Shown here piece after piece: positions 45,316-57,566 of a stretch of DNA of 64,000 nt. The notes below the pieces were generated by a model. The model saw only the letters and a list, made by a program, of their open reading frames with translations, did no database searches and was not told the DNA's origin. Position 1 is the first letter of the stretch. Each line of letters begins with the position of its first letter. This DNA is from Platanthera guangdongensis (Eukaryota; Streptophyta; Magnoliopsida; Asparagales; Orchidaceae). The stretch spans positions 68,321,259 through 68,385,258 of the forward strand of contig CM077162.1 in the NCBI GenBank assembly GCA_039583875.1, written 5' to 3'. The translations under genes were made by a program, and so were the position numbers.

Positions 45316-46804
45316 GATTTGTGATGATTCGGAACACGCTGGCGCAAGCACTATTTGATAAGAGTGCTTTGCATTCTTTTCTGTCTAAAGAGTTCATAGC
45401 GCGGCTTGGGATACCTAGTCGTGTGAAGACAGATAGCGTCAGGGTGGTATTGCTGAATGGTTGTTTGATGCTCACGGATCGAGCTTGCGATGTGGCGGTC
45501 CAAATAGGAAGTCGAGACTTCTGTTTGACTGCATCTATATTGCTGATATCGGAATTCGACGTGATCTTTGGTATGGATTGGATCGCGTAGCAGCATGCCT
45601 TGATTGATTGTAATGCCAAAGAGATCACGTTGGGCCAGAATACCGAGCAGGAGATGAAGTTCTCGGGTATGCAAGGAGTGGGCGGGACGTTGATGTTTGC
45701 ACTCCAAGTAGTCAAGGCTGTTCGGAAGGGCGCGGAGTGCTACTTCGCACCGATTCAGGCTGTTGAGCCAAAGGCCGGTGTGAGCGATGTTCCGGTGGTA
45801 TCGGAATTTGCAGATGTCTTCCCCAAGGATCTCCCTAGGCTACCACCCCAGCAAGAGATTGACTTCACGATCGAGTTGGTGCCAGGTGCGAAACCTGTGG
45901 CCCGCTCTCCATATCGCATTGCGCTAAAGGAAATGGCGGAGTTGAAAGTCCAACTACAGGAGTTGTTGGAGCAGGGTTATATTCGCCCAAGCATGGACCC
46001 TTGGAGCGCGCCTGTTCTGTTTGTGAAAAAGAAAGACGACGGTTTGCGATTATGTATTGATTACCGCGAACTGAACAAGCTGACCGAGAAGAATAAGTAT
46101 CTGATCCCATGGATTGATGAGTTGTTCGATCAGCTGGTGGGGTCAACCGTCTACTCCAAGTTGGATTTGAAGTCTGGTTACTACCAGTTGAGGATTCAGG
46201 AAGGTGACATTCCCAAGACTGCATTTGGAACACGTTACGGGCACTATGAGTTCATAGTGATGCCGTTTGGGCTGTGCAATGCGCCATCGGTGTTAATGGA
46301 CTTGATGCACCGAACGTTCCGAGAGTACCTGGACCTGTTCGTGATAGTATTCATTGATGATATTCTGGTCTACTCTCGATCTGAAGCCAATCATGAAAAC
46401 CACTTGTCGTTGGTGTTGCAGACGTTGAGGAATAATCAGCTCTACGCCAAGTTCTCGAAGTGCGAGTTTTGACTATCATCGATCGCTTTTCTGGGCCATG
46501 TGGTAAGAATAGAGGGCATAGCAGTGGATCCAGCAAAGATAAGGGTCATACATGAGTGGCCAGTGTTGTCTTCTGTGGCTGAAATCAGGAGCTTCCTTGG
46601 ACTAGCAGGCTACTATAGAAGATTTGTTGTGAACTTCTCGCGGATCGCTTTGCCGCTAAACACACTAACGAGAAAGGATCAGAAGTTCGTTTGGATGCCG
46701 GAGTGCGCACGAGCTTTTGAAGATTTGAAATCTACAGTGATGCGTCAGGAAGCGGCTTAGGCTGCGTTCTTCTGCAAAATGGGAAAGTGATTGCTTACGG
46801 CTCT
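45316..46804 (+). pseudogene. G2 pol, part 1: protease, RT and start of RNase H
   Basis: The protease motif is LFDKSALHSF where G3 has LFDTGASHSF, so the DTGA site is mutated. A TAG at 45588-45590 falls in [41 protein letters not shown], catalytic [12 protein letters not shown] 46470-46472 probably came from TGG. After AFEDLK (about 46730) some 60 bases are missing compared with G3, which shifts the frame. RNase H then reads [11 protein letters not shown] in the next frame to AYGS, where G3 interrupts. Confidence 0.85.
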
Positions 46805-49086
46805 TATAACACCCTCTATCCGTCACGTAGCCTATAGCAGTAGGTCCGGCCGGGGCCCGACTCCATATACCACAGACATACCGGGTAGTTACTCAATGGA
46901 AACCATCCAACCAATGTAACGTCCAACACAGATCATTCTAGCGGTAGCAGTTTTAAGTTGCAATTAAAGAACCCAGCACCAAGCATGAATGTCCACTAAA
47001 CATCAAATAGGAATGTACTACATACACAAGTACAGACCTTAAGGCCTTACAAAATGGTTTACTCAATATTACATGTTTTCCATACCACGGCACGCAGGTC
47101 GGTCATACATGAATAAAAGCAAGTAAACACGCCAATTAGGCCTTCGAGGGTCGGCTTCGCGATTTGGGCTTTAGCCCGCTATTGACCGCTTGGTCCAGCA
47201 GCACCTGCAAGCAAGAAAACCACCGCACGGTGGCAAACAAAGGGCAACGGTCAGCAATGCTGACCAAATTATAACGATCTCGCCCCAACTCGGGGCGGCG
47301 ATGCTCCTTCCCTGCACTTATTAGCATAACCAAGCAGTATATAAATATATATTGCATCACAGGCGTTGGCACGCACGACCCCACACCCCGTGCTCTCAGG
47401 GCACATTCTCGGTGAACCGGCCAATATCACGTCAATTTAAGCCATAGACATTCTGGTCTCACCACCGCCACTTTGACGGCCAAACATATGAGATTTTTAT
47501 CTTCTTGGCATAGGTCACGTCAATTTAAGTCATAGACCTCCGAAGACCCTCATCTATGCCAACGAATCTAACCGAATGACAAAGAACGGGTACGGTTCCA
47601 TCTAACCCGTGCTCACATCGCAACGACAATTTAAGTCATATGCGCGGGTCAAACTTCTCCTGCGTCCCGTTTCCATCACAAAATCACATAACCCGGTTAT
47701 GTTCAAGTTGGCTCCTAGGCATCCAAGTTGGCAAGATCACGCATCCACCCAGTTTTCCGGGTGCACCTTAGGGTTAATCCCCAAGGCTCCCTGTTGCAAT
47801 CTACCACGTAGAAAACCCCAAAAAACAAACAATCGCACGGAGTCTTCTCCAGCATTTATGCAATGCAACATCACCGATCCAGACCAACATGTCCGGGTAG
47901 GCTTCACACATCATGCCTATGTCTGTTCTTGTTTATGGACTCTACACAACGGAGACTTTACATATCTGCCTGAAGGAACGCATCCAACTCACCGCAAACT
48001 CGCGAGAGCGGGCTTCCTATGTAAAGAAGGAGAGCTTCACATGCTCAAGAAGAGAATCGTTACCCTAGCGTTCTTCCTTGGCGCCATGGAAAAGTAAGCG
48101 GATGAAAACCACCGCACTCTCTTTGCCTCCGTAGATCCGAAGTCGGCTCGCGATTTGGAGCTTCGAAGCTCCTCCAATGGCCGGATCTACCTTCTTCTTC
48201 CTCCTTTGCTCTCCTCTCTCTCTAGACTTTAGAAAGGGAACCACTCAAGTGAAATGAGGGTTTCAAAGGCCCTATCCCATGTATAACCCATCAGGAACAA
48301 CCCCCAGCCGTTGGATCCTAAATTAAAGAAACGAACGGCCTTGATTCAGGCCTGAAATGCTAAAACTGGGTGGAACACGGCCTGCGACACGCCCGTGTCC
48401 AGGGCTGTGTCCCCCATTCGCCGTCAAAATCGACGCGCCTGGAACAACACACGGGCATCCAACACGCCCGTGTTCGACCTGACACGGCCGTGTTCGACCT
48501 GACACGGCCGTGTTCGACCTGACACGGCCGTGTGGTCGGCCGTGTGCCCCCATCGACACAGCCCCAAAAATAACTCGAGACTCACAAGGGTATTGTACAC
48601 GCCCGTGTCCTAGCCCGTGTCTACTCGAACACGCCTGGGCTCTAGGTTGTGTTCACTGTCTCGACACTTCGTCGAGCGAAGTTTGTCGACTTGCTGACAC
48701 GGCCTTGGACACGCCCGTGTCCTAGGCTGTGTGCCTTGTCTCGACACATCGTCTCGAGCGAAGTTCGTCAACTTGCTGACACGGCCTTGGACACGCCCAT
48801 GTCCTAGGTCGCGTGCCTTGTCTCGACACATCGTCGAGCTAAATTCGTGACTCCCCGGGCCGATCGTCGACACAGACTCGACACGCCCTGAGACACGCCC
48901 GTGTCTCAGGCCGTGTTCTCTGCTCGACGATCGTCGACTCAAAAGCGTCGAACTCTCGACCAAATCGTCGACTCCAGCCTGACACGCCCTAGGACACGCC
49001 CGTGTCCCAGGCCGTGTGCCTCCTGCCAGATTCCAAATTTGACCTAAAACGCCTCTCGTCGCTCTTTTGAGTTTCGGGGCGTTACA
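46805..49086 (-). repeat. G3 3' LTR (left, 2282 bases)
   Basis: On the minus strand it runs TGTAACGCCCCG to GTGTTATA (terminal CA mutated). U3 array at 48375-49025. Three dispersed copies of a CGTCAATTTAAGCCATAGAC-like motif lie at 47432, 47518 and 47624. Confidence 0.93.
48375..49025. repeat. ACACGCCCGTGT and TCGTCGA array in G3 left LTR
   Basis: GACACGCCCGTGTC palindromes interleaved with TCGTCGA/TCGACA motifs. It includes a 20-base tandem unit TGTTCGACCTGACACGGCCG repeated three times at 48471-48530; the right LTR has one unit fewer. Confidence 0.9.
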
Positions 49087-49105
49087 ACTCTCCCCCTCTT
49101 GAAAG
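49087..49105 (-). promoter_or_regulatory. G3 polypurine tract
   Basis: Minus strand CTTTCAAGAGGGGGAGAGT next to the 3' LTR. Confidence 0.8.
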
Positions 49106-49121
49106 AATTTCGCCCACGAAA

Positions 49122-51233
49122 TTACATAAAGAAAAGACAAGTACCAAAATTAAAATTAGTACCTGAGCGGAACAACTCCAGATACTCGTCAATCATAGTT
49201 TGCTCTCGTTCCCAAGAGAGCTCCTCACGACCGCAATTGTCCCATCGGACCTTGACCATCTTGATCTCTTTATTGCGCAGCCGCTTGACCTCTGAGTCCT
49301 CAATCCGCACGGGCTTGTCTTTTGTCGTCAACCCACTATCCACCGGCACTTGATCAACCGCGATCACTTGCGAAGGCTCTTGCACCGCCTTCCGTAGCAC
49401 CGAAATATGGAATACATCATGTAAACCACTTAGCTCCATTGAAAACTTCAACCGATAGGCTGCTTCACCAACTCGCTCCAGAACCTCAAACGGCCCAAGG
49501 TATCTCGGGCTTAGTTTATTCAATCGCTGCACCCGCGAGACACCCTTGAATGGCTTGATCTTTAAGTACAACCAGTCGCCCACAGCGAACTCCACGTTCC
49601 TGTGCTTGGCATTATAGTACTTCGCATGTCGGTCCTGAGCGACAAGCAACCTCTCCCGAATGGTACGAACCAAAGACGTAGCATCTTCCACCTCTTGGCG
49701 CTTGCACAAATTTGACTCACCCGTTTCTAACCAAGACAACAGCGTGCAACATTTTCTACCATATAGGGTCTCGAAGGGCGCCATTTGAATACTTGCTTGG
49801 TAGCTATTGTTGTACGCAAACTCCACCAAATAAAGATGGTCTTCCCATTGCTTTCCAAAGTCCAAGACACGCATGCAGATCATGTCTTGCATAGTCCTAT
49901 TGACCCTCTCGGTCTGCCCATCTGTTTGCGAATGGAAGGCTGTGCTGAATTTCAACTTTGTTCCCAACATTTGCTGCACTAGCCTCCAATCATTGGACGT
50001 GAACCGCCCATCTCGGTCACTCACGATGTTGCGGGGCACACCGTGAAGCCGTACAATATTATCCACATATAATCTTGCCAACTTCTCCACCGGATCAACC
50101 TTCCTATGAGGAATGAAATGCGACACCTTCGTTAGCTAATCTACGACCACCCAAATGGCGTCGTTCTCCTTTTGCGACCTTGGCAAACCGTGCACAAAGT
50201 CCATAGAGATGTCGTCGAATTTCCACTCCGGAATAGGCAAGGACTTCAAAAATCCTCCCGGCTTTTGGCATTCCGCCTTCACCAAGGCGCAAGTTTGGCA
50301 CTTCGCTACGTAGAGTGCCATATCCTTCTTCAAACCCGACCACCAAAACAGTTTCTTTACATCGCGGTACATCTTCGTGCGCCCCGGGTGAATTGAGTAC
50401 TTGGTGTGATGTGCCTCGTATAACAATTCCACCAGCAAATTGCCCACACTTGGGACGCACAGACGACCGTCTTTCCAAAGCAATCCGTCCTCCACAACGA
50501 ATTAGGAATTTGACCCATCCAGAGCCTCTACCATGAACTGCTTCATATGGACATCCATATCCAAAGCCTGCCGAATCCGATCAGCCAGTTCATATTGGAC
50601 TTCAGTCCAATTCAGTACTGCTTCAGCACTTGATTGCTTATCCACACAAACAATCTCCAATGCCTCCAACTCCCGAACCAACTGCTCATCATACTGCGAT
50701 AGCCAATTGTCTTGAGATGGGGCTCGGCGACTCAACGCGTCCGCAACCGCATTGCCCTTACCAGGCACGTAGTGTATCTTGAATGTATCGTCCCCCAGGA
50801 ACTCCATCCATCTATGCTGCCGCATATTCAGATCTTTCTGATCAATCAAATACTTCAGGCTCTTGTGATCTGTGTAGATATCAATCTTCACCCCGTACAA
50901 ATAATACCTCCACAGCTTCAAGGTAAAAATCACGGCCGCTAACTCCAAGTCATGGACCGGATAATTCCTCTCGTGCACTTTCAGCTGTCTCGAGTCATAA
51001 GCTATCACACTTCCATGTTGCAGTAGCACGCAACCCAAACCGCTGCCAGAAGCATCGCTATAAATCTCATAACCTTCGGTCCCACATGGAGAACTCAGCA
51101 CAGGTGCCATGGTCAACCGACATTTCAACTCTTCAAAAGCTCGTGCGCACTCCGGAGTCCAAACAAACTTCTGCTCCTTCCTCGTAAAGTAGTGAGAGGT
51201 AATGTTATCCGCGAGAAGTTCTCTACGAAGCAC
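49122..51233 (-). pseudogene. G3 pol: RNase H and integrase
   Basis: One frame from about 51190 to 49122, broken by two stops near 50500 and 50134. RNase [45 protein letters not shown]. Integrase: zinc ligands EAHHTKYSIHPG and CQTCALVKAE, then MDFVHGLPRS, VSDRDGRFTS, and DGQTERVNR as the catalytic D, D, E. A GPF/Y-like YLGPFEVLERVG and the tail KVRWDNCGREELSWERE resemble a chromodomain-type C-terminus. Confidence 0.88.
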
Positions 51234-52529
51234 CTATAATAGCCGGCAAGCCCCAGAAAGCTCCGGACTTCCGCTACCATAGAAAGCTCAGGCCACTCCC
51301 GTATCGCAACAATCTTTGACAGATCCACTGCAATACCTTCCCCACTCATAATATGACCGAGGAACGCCACTGATAACCAAAACTCGCACTTTGAGAACTT
51401 GGCATACAACTGATTCCTCCTTAGCGTCTCCAAAACCAAATGAAGGTACTTGAAGTGATCTTCCTCACCCTGCGAGTACACCAAAATATCGTCGATGAAG
51501 ACGATCACAAAATGGTCTCTAAGTACTCCCTGAAGGTCATGTTCATCAAATCCATGGACACTGACGGCACATTAGTCAGCCCAAACGGCATGACCGTAAA
51601 CTCGTAATGCATGTATCTCGTACTGAACGCTGTCTTCGGGATATCACTCTCCCTTATTCGCAGCTAATAGTACCCGGACTTGAGATCCAACTTTGAGTAT
51701 ACCGTCGACCCGACCAACTGATCAAAAAGATCATCAATACGGGGGATTGGGTACTTGTTTTTTTCCGTCAACTTGTTGAGCTCCCAATAATCAATACATA
51801 GCCTCAAGCTTCCATCCTTCTTCTTAACAAAGAGGACCGGCGCGCTCCAATACGAAGAACTTGGGCGCACCTACCCTTGCTCCAACAACTCTTGCAGTTG
51901 AACCTTCAGCTCCGCCATTTCCTTAGGCGCTAGCCGATATGGAGAGCGTGACACAGGCTTTGCACCTGGTACGAGCTCTATCGTAAAATCTATCTCCCGT
52001 TGAGGCGGGGCTCCAGGAAGATCTCTAGGTAACACATCAGATTACTCTGATACCATTGAAATACTATCCAACGCGGGCTTCGGCTTCGCAACCTCCACTA
52101 GTGTAAAGAACATTTCTGAACCGGCACGAACCGCCTTCACCACCTGAAGAGCAGACATCAACGTCTTGCTCGACCCCTTTAAGCCCGTAAAAGTCGTCTC
52201 ACGACTTGCTCCCAACTTGACTTCCTTGCGACCGTAATCAATATATGCTTGCTGCTCCGAGAGCTAGTCCATGCCAAATATAACGTCGAACTCCACCAAC
52301 AGTAGTAACGACGCTTGCAGATCGAACTCCTAATTCCCAATGCGAATCTTAACACCGCAGATTCTATCTGCGCGCATCGAACACCCGTTGGGCAACAACA
52401 CATCCAACTTATCCTTCGCCATCGAAGAAGGGACTCTGATGCGTGATATAAATCCTTCGGACAAGAAGGAGTGTGAAGCTCCCGTATCGAAGAGTGTTCT
52501 TGCCGGAGTTTCACAAATCAAAACAAATC
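51125..52529 (-). pseudogene. G3 pol: protease and reverse transcriptase
   Basis: Protease motif LFDTGASHSF is intact near 52485. Stops follow at 52330 (TAG) and elsewhere. [36 protein letters not shown] then TAG at 51664-51666, MPFGLTN, and after a frameshift near 51510 the catalytic FIDDILVYS and the LGLAGYYR segment to 51125. A last frame change at about 51180-51230 leads into RNase H. Confidence 0.85.
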
Positions 52530-52605
52530 CTAAACAAGCAGTGGTAAGGTAACACGTGCATAACAAGTATTTAAAGAAATTAACTTGCTATAAATTAAAC
52601 CGTAC
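52530..52605 (-). other. Intron-like gap at the G3 gag-protease junction (76 bases)
   Basis: On the minus strand GTACGG (52605 down) and CTTGTTTAG (ending 52530) bound an AT-rich stretch with stops. Removal joins gag and protease in frame at a Gly codon, the position used in G2. Confidence 0.6.
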
Positions 52606-53749
52606 CTGTCACCACATCCGCCTGTTTGATGGGCTCCTGTTGGCCAAGATTATACACTCTTGGTTGGGTCGGAGCATAGTGGGACGCGGTTGACTCCACC
52701 GTCTTGCCCTTCTCTTCATAAGTCGCTCACGGCTTCGTTTCGGACTTGGGACATCCGCTCCAACAATCGCGAGCAAAGTTCCCCGACTTTCCACAAGTGA
52801 AACATGCGCCCGGGGTCCGACTCGTCGTCGCCCCAGAAGCACCAGAAGGAGCTGGACCCGAAGTCCTATGCTTCTTATGGAATCTTTGATAGCCAGACTT
52901 TGAAGTAGTCGACACTTTGAACTCAGATTTCTTATCACGCAAGCTTTTCTTTGCTTGTACATTCTTCATGTCCTTCTCCAAGGACCAGGCCGTGTTGACC
53001 AAGATCAAGAAACCCTGTGTCATCGGCCCCGAGAGTAGTAACCTCAACTCATCTCTCAACCCTTCGTAGAATCGATTCGTCTTGCGCTCCTCATCCGCAA
53101 TGGTGGAGCTAGCATATCGACTCAAACGAGTAAATTCGTGGAGATATTCATCCACGGTACTGTCTCCTTGAACCAACTTTAGGAACTCGTTCTCCAACGC
53201 TATCCTCTGCACCCAAGGAAGGTATCTAGTCAAGAATAATCTCGAGAAATCCTCCATTGAGACATCAACAAGTTGTCTACCTATTAGTAGATGCAGCTCC
53301 AATCCTCCCCACCACAATCTCGCTTCACTGTCCAGAAGTAACGTAGCAATGGTGGTCAATTGCCACTCCTCCATCTCTGTTGCTGTCATGACTCTATTCA
53401 CCCTGGAGAGCCAGTATTCAGCTTGAGATGAGGTTCCCAATCCCGAGAATACCGGAGGATTAAAGCTCATGACATGCTTGAGCTATCTCTCGGTTGCCCT
53501 CCTTGGCACCAACAGCTCCACTACTACCTGTTCCACTCTCCTCGGCTCAGCCGCTTGCAGCGGTACCTGCTCCATCGCAGGAGTGGGCTGCTGTATTTGC
53601 CTTGCAGGCTGCGCATTCATCATGGCCAACATTGCTTCGGCCACCAAACGTATGGTCTCAGCCGACGGAGGTGTTGCAGGAGCTTCATTAGGTGCACTGC
53701 TAGCCTTAGAAACTCGACGTTCTGACGGCCCAGCACCACTTCTGGTCAC
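52606..53749 (-). pseudogene. G3 gag
   Basis: The frame opens at GTG 53749 just after CTATAG, as in G2, with no ATG there. Landmarks: MSFNPPVFSGLG, AEYWLSRVNRVM, ARLWWGGLE, SMEDFSRLFLTRYLP, NRFYEGLRDELR. One zinc knuckle, CFTCGKSGNFARDC, has Asn where the His ligand should be. Stops: TAG near 53480 and one near 52727. Confidence 0.85.
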
Positions 53750-53961
53750 CTATAGTGGTACAAAACACCGTTAAGCGACCAAATAAAATTGCAAACAACA
53801 ATTATAGGAACACACAAGTTCCCCAAACACATGTATTTTCATTCCTAAGTGGACATTCATGGGTTCTTTTGTTGTTATAACGATGACGCACACACATGTG
53901 CTCACCACCCCTTAAAAAGAATTCGACCACGAATTCATCTTAAGCCCGGCCAAAACCAGTA

Positions 53962-53973
53962 GTCTGATACCAA
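53962..53973 (-). promoter_or_regulatory. G3 primer binding site
   Basis: Minus strand TTGGTATCAGAC, two bases from the 5' LTR; Met-tRNA type with a mismatch at the end. Confidence 0.85.
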
Positions 53974-53975
53974 AT

Positions 53976-56225
53976 TGTAACACCCCCTATCCGTCGCGTA
54001 GCATATAGCAGTAGGTTCGGACGGGGCCCGACGTCATATACCACAGACAGACCGGGTGGTAACTCAATGGAAACCATCCAACCAATGTAACATCCTACAC
54101 AGAGCATTCTAGCGGAAGCAGTTTTAAGTTGCAATTAAAGAACCCAACACCACGCATGAATGTCCACTAAACATCAAATAGGAATGTAGTACATACACAA
54201 GTACAGGCCTTAAGGCCTTACAAAATGGTTTACTCAATATTACATGTTTTCCATACCACGACACGCGGGCCGGTCATACATGAATAAAAGCAAGTAAACA
54301 CGCCAATTAGGCCTTCGAGGGCCGGCTTCGCGATTTGGGCTTTAGCCCGCTATTGACCGCTTGGTCCAGCAGCACCTGCAAGAAACAAAACCACTGTATG
54401 GTGGCAAACAAAGGGCAACGGTCAGCAATGCTGACCAAATTATAACGATCCCGCCCCAACTCGGGGCGGCGATGCTCCTTCCCTGCACTTATTAGCATAA
54501 CCAAGCAGTATATAAATATACATTGCATCACAGGCATTGGCACGCATGGCCCCACGCCCCGTGCTCTCAGGGCACATTCTCGGTGAACCGACCAATGTCA
54601 CGTCAATTTAAGCCATAGACATTCCGGTCTCACCACCGCCACTTTGACGGCCAAACATATGAGCTTTTTGTCTTCTTGGCATAGGTCACGTCAATTTAAG
54701 CCATAGACCGCCGAAGACTCTCATCTATGCCAACGGCTCTAACTGAACGACAAAGAACGGGTACGTTTCCATCTAACTCGTGCTCACATCGTAACGATAA
54801 TTTAAGTTATATGCGCGGGTCAAACTTCTCCCAAGTCCCGTTTCCATCACAAAATCACATAACCCGGTTATGTTCAAGTTGGCTCCCAGGCCTCCAAGTT
54901 GTCAAGATCACGCATCCGCCCAGTTTTCTGGGTGCACCTTAGGGTTAATCCCCAAGGCTCCCTGTTGCAATCTACCACGTAGAAAACCCCAAAAAATAAA
55001 CAATCGCACGGAGTATTCTCCGGCATTTATGCAATGCAACATCACCGATCCAGACCAACATGTCCGGGTAGGCTTCACACATCATGCATATGTCTGTTCT
55101 CGTTTACGGACTCTACACAACGGGGACTTTACATATCTACCTGAAGGAACGCCTCCAACTCACCGCAAACTCGCGAGAGCGGGCTTCCTATGCAAAGAAG
55201 GAGTGCTTCACATGCTCAAGAAGAGAATCGTTACCCGAGCGTTCTTCCTTGGCGTCATGTACAAGTAAGCAAATGAAAAACACCGCACTCTCTTTGCCTC
55301 CGTAGATCCGAAGTCGGCTCGCGATTTGGAGCTTCGAAGCTCCTCCAATGGCCGGATCTAGCTTCTTCTTCCTCCTTTGTTATCCTCTCTCTCTAGACTT
55401 TAGAAAGGGAACCACTCAAGTGAAATGAGGGTTTCAAAGGCCCAACCCCGTGTATAACCCATCAGGAATAACCCCCAGTCGTTGGATCCCAAATTAAAGA
55501 AACGAACGACCTTGATTCGGGCCTGAAATGCTAAAACTGGGTGGAACACGGCCTGCGACACGCCCGTGTCCCCCATTCACCGTCAAAATCGACACGCCTG
55601 GAACAACACACGGGCATCCAACACGCCCGTGTTCTACCTGACATTCCTGTGTTCGAACTGACATGGCCGTGTGGTCGGCCGTGTACCCCCATCAACACAA
55701 CCCCGAAAACAACCCGAGAGTCACACGGGTATTGGATACGCCTGTGTCCTAGCTCGTGTCTACTTGAACACGCCTGGGCTCCAGGCTGTGTTCATTGTCT
55801 CGACACTTCATCGAGCGAAGTTCGTCGACTTGCTGACACGGTCTTGCACACGCCCGTGTCCTAGGCCGTGTGCCTTGTCTCGACACATCGTCGAGCGAAG
55901 TTCGTCGACTTGCTGACACGGCCTTGGACACGCCCGTGTCCTAGGCCGTGTGCCTTGTCTCGACACATCGTTGAGCGAAATTCGTCGACTCCCCGGGCCG
56001 ATCGTCGACACGGGCTCGACACGCCCTGAGACACGCCCATGGCTTAGGCCATGTTCTCTGCTCGACGATCGTCGAATCCAAAATCGTAGACCTCTCGACC
56101 AAATTGTCGACTCCAGCCTGACACGCCCTGGGACACGCTCGTGTCCCAGGCCGTGTGCCTCCTGCCAGATTCCAAATTTGGCCTAAAATGTCTCCCGTCG
56201 CTCTTTTGAGTTTTGGGGCGTTACA
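53976..56225 (-). repeat. G3 5' LTR (right, 2250 bases)
   Basis: On the minus strand TGTAACGCCCC to GGGGGTGTTACA. Near-identical to the left LTR but with shorter palindromic repeats: it lacks about 12 bases after ACACGCCCGTGTCC near 55570 and one 20-base unit near 55640. Confidence 0.93.
55548..56165. repeat. ACACGCCCGTGT and TCGTCGA array in G3 right LTR
   Basis: Partner of 48375-49025. Contains a near-perfect direct duplication of about 80 bases (CGTCGAGCGAAGTTCGTCGA ... CTTGTCTCGACACATCG) around 55808-55975. Confidence 0.9.
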
Positions 56226-56798
56226 GCTCGCACCAGTTGAAAGTGCACGAGAGAAATTATCTCGTCCACGACTTAGAATTGGCGGCGGTGATCTTTGCAC
56301 TGAAATTATGGAGGCATTATCTGTATGGCGTGAAGGTGGAGATCTATACGGACCACAAGAGCGTAAAGTACCTGTTGGAGCAGAAGGACTTGAATATGCG
56401 ACAACAAAGGTGGTTGGAGTTCCTTAGGGACTACACCTTTGCGATTCATTATACGTCCGGAAAGGGAAATGTTGTCGATGATGCCTTGAGTCGGAGACCT
56501 CCAGCAAGGGTAAGCTGGTTGTAGAGGCATGATGAACGTCTAATCCAGGAGTTGTAAGCGTTAGAGATTTCTTGTGTTGATAAGAATGTTATAGCCGATG
56601 CATGTTTGAACTGGATGAAGGTACAGTGTGACCTTGCGGACAGAGTTTGACGAGCAATGGAGCTAGATGAGTCTCCAACGCTATGCCAAGGATGGGCCAG
56701 AGGGCAAATTCTCCTGGGATGACGGGCTTTTGAGGAAAGAAGGCTGTTTGTGCGTCCCAAGTGTGGGCAAATTGAGGGAAGAGCTGATGTATGAATCG
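56226..56798 (+). pseudogene. G2 pol, part 2: end of RNase H and start of integrase
   Basis: Continues after G3: [43 protein letters not shown] (Asp where Ala is usual), a stop at 56522, then decayed linker sequence and the beginning of the integrase region (a GLLRKEGCLCVPSVGKLREEL-like reading in two frames). It stops at 56798 where the C3 LTR begins. Confidence 0.8.
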
Positions 56799-57111
56799 TG
56801 TTGGGTATTGTATCCACAACGTACCTGATTTGAAAAAGCTCCTGTGCAAGCTAAGGTCAATAGGCAGTGTTTTTGACATATTATTTCAAGTTGTGCTTGC
56901 AGTTATTCCACGCTAAGTGCACACCAATGTCAGGGTGCAGTAGGTCAATATACACGGGTCTGCACGACGTAATCCCTCGTTGAGCAGATCAGTGTGTTGG
57001 TCTACGTGTACTTTCTCTATTGGAGTGCACTTACTTTCAAGTACAGGGCCATGTTTATGCAAGAGAAGACAGGAGCAAGGATGGGTCAAGGAGCAGCTCT
57101 TGGGTGGAAAG

Positions 57112-57442
57112 ACGAAAATTCGTCTAAGTGTAAATCGACAAGAATCACCAAGTGATTCTCGCCGATTCGGCGAGAATCACAAGGTATTCTCGTCGATTCG
57201 TCGAGAATCAGTGGTTGATTCTCGCCGAACTCGTTCCAGCCTCTTCTAAGCGAGCACCTCTGCTTCTAAGTAAGAATCGTCGAGAATCACTGGTTGATTC
57301 TCACCGTCTCGACCTTACCTAAAGCAGTGTGCAACCAAGGCAAATTCGACGAGAATCATCTTGATTCTCGCCGAATTGTCGAGAATCACCTTGATTCTCG
57401 GCGACTCGGCGAGAATCACTGATGATTCTCGTCGATTTTGAC
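57112..57442. repeat. GATTCTCG-CGA palindromic array in C3 LTR U3
   Basis: About ten copies of GATTCTCGNCGA and its complement TCGNCGAGAATC, arranged as inverted pairs a few bases apart. Contains TCGTCGA, linking it to the C1 and gypsy motifs. Confidence 0.9.
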
Positions 57443-57558
57443 TTGGGCGTTTTTTCGGAACTTCCTGAACCGGATTCTGCCGCTGTTAAGGTTCGGGACC
57501 GGAACTTAGGGATTCTGCTTGTGGGTCCCACAACGGTCGTTTTTGAAAGCATCTACAG

Positions 57559-57566
57559 TATATATA
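57559..57566 (+). promoter_or_regulatory. TATA box of C3 5' LTR
   Basis: TATATATA about 120 bases after the palindromic array. Confidence 0.6.

Larger units (their letters stand above)
46805..56225 (-). mobile_element. G3: Ty3/gypsy chromovirus inserted in G2 RNase H
   Basis: 9.4 kb on the minus strand with paired 2.25-2.28 kb LTRs, primer site, gag, PR-RT-RH-IN and a purine tract. The flanks GCTCT (46800-46804) and GCTCG (56226-56230) match at four of five bases, and G2 RNase H reads through both sides (AYGS, then [10 protein letters not shown]). G3 is a close relative of G2 in opposite orientation. The coding region has several stops and two frame changes in RT. Confidence 0.93.
29526..56798 (+). 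mobile_element. G2: old Ty3/gypsy chromovirus, split by G1, G3 and C3
   Basis: Pieces 29526-32809, 44705-46804 and 56226-56798 join into one element: 5' LTR, primer site, gag, PR, RT, RNase H and the start of integrase. The rest lies beyond C3, outside the window. Continuity is proved by the GGGAT duplication at G1 and the GCTCT/GCTCG duplication at G3, with reading frames matching across both breaks. G2 and G3 share leader, gag and pol similarity and belong to one family. Confidence 0.85.

Noticed and set aside
47609..48097. A 162-codon frame in the G3 left LTR, with a shorter partner at 54870-55268
   Set aside because: Present in both LTRs by duplication, length not conserved, no domain; chance opening in an LTR.
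49099..53774. Plus-strand open frames across G3
   Set aside because: Antisense shadows of G3 gag and pol, which have clear protein motifs on the minus strand.
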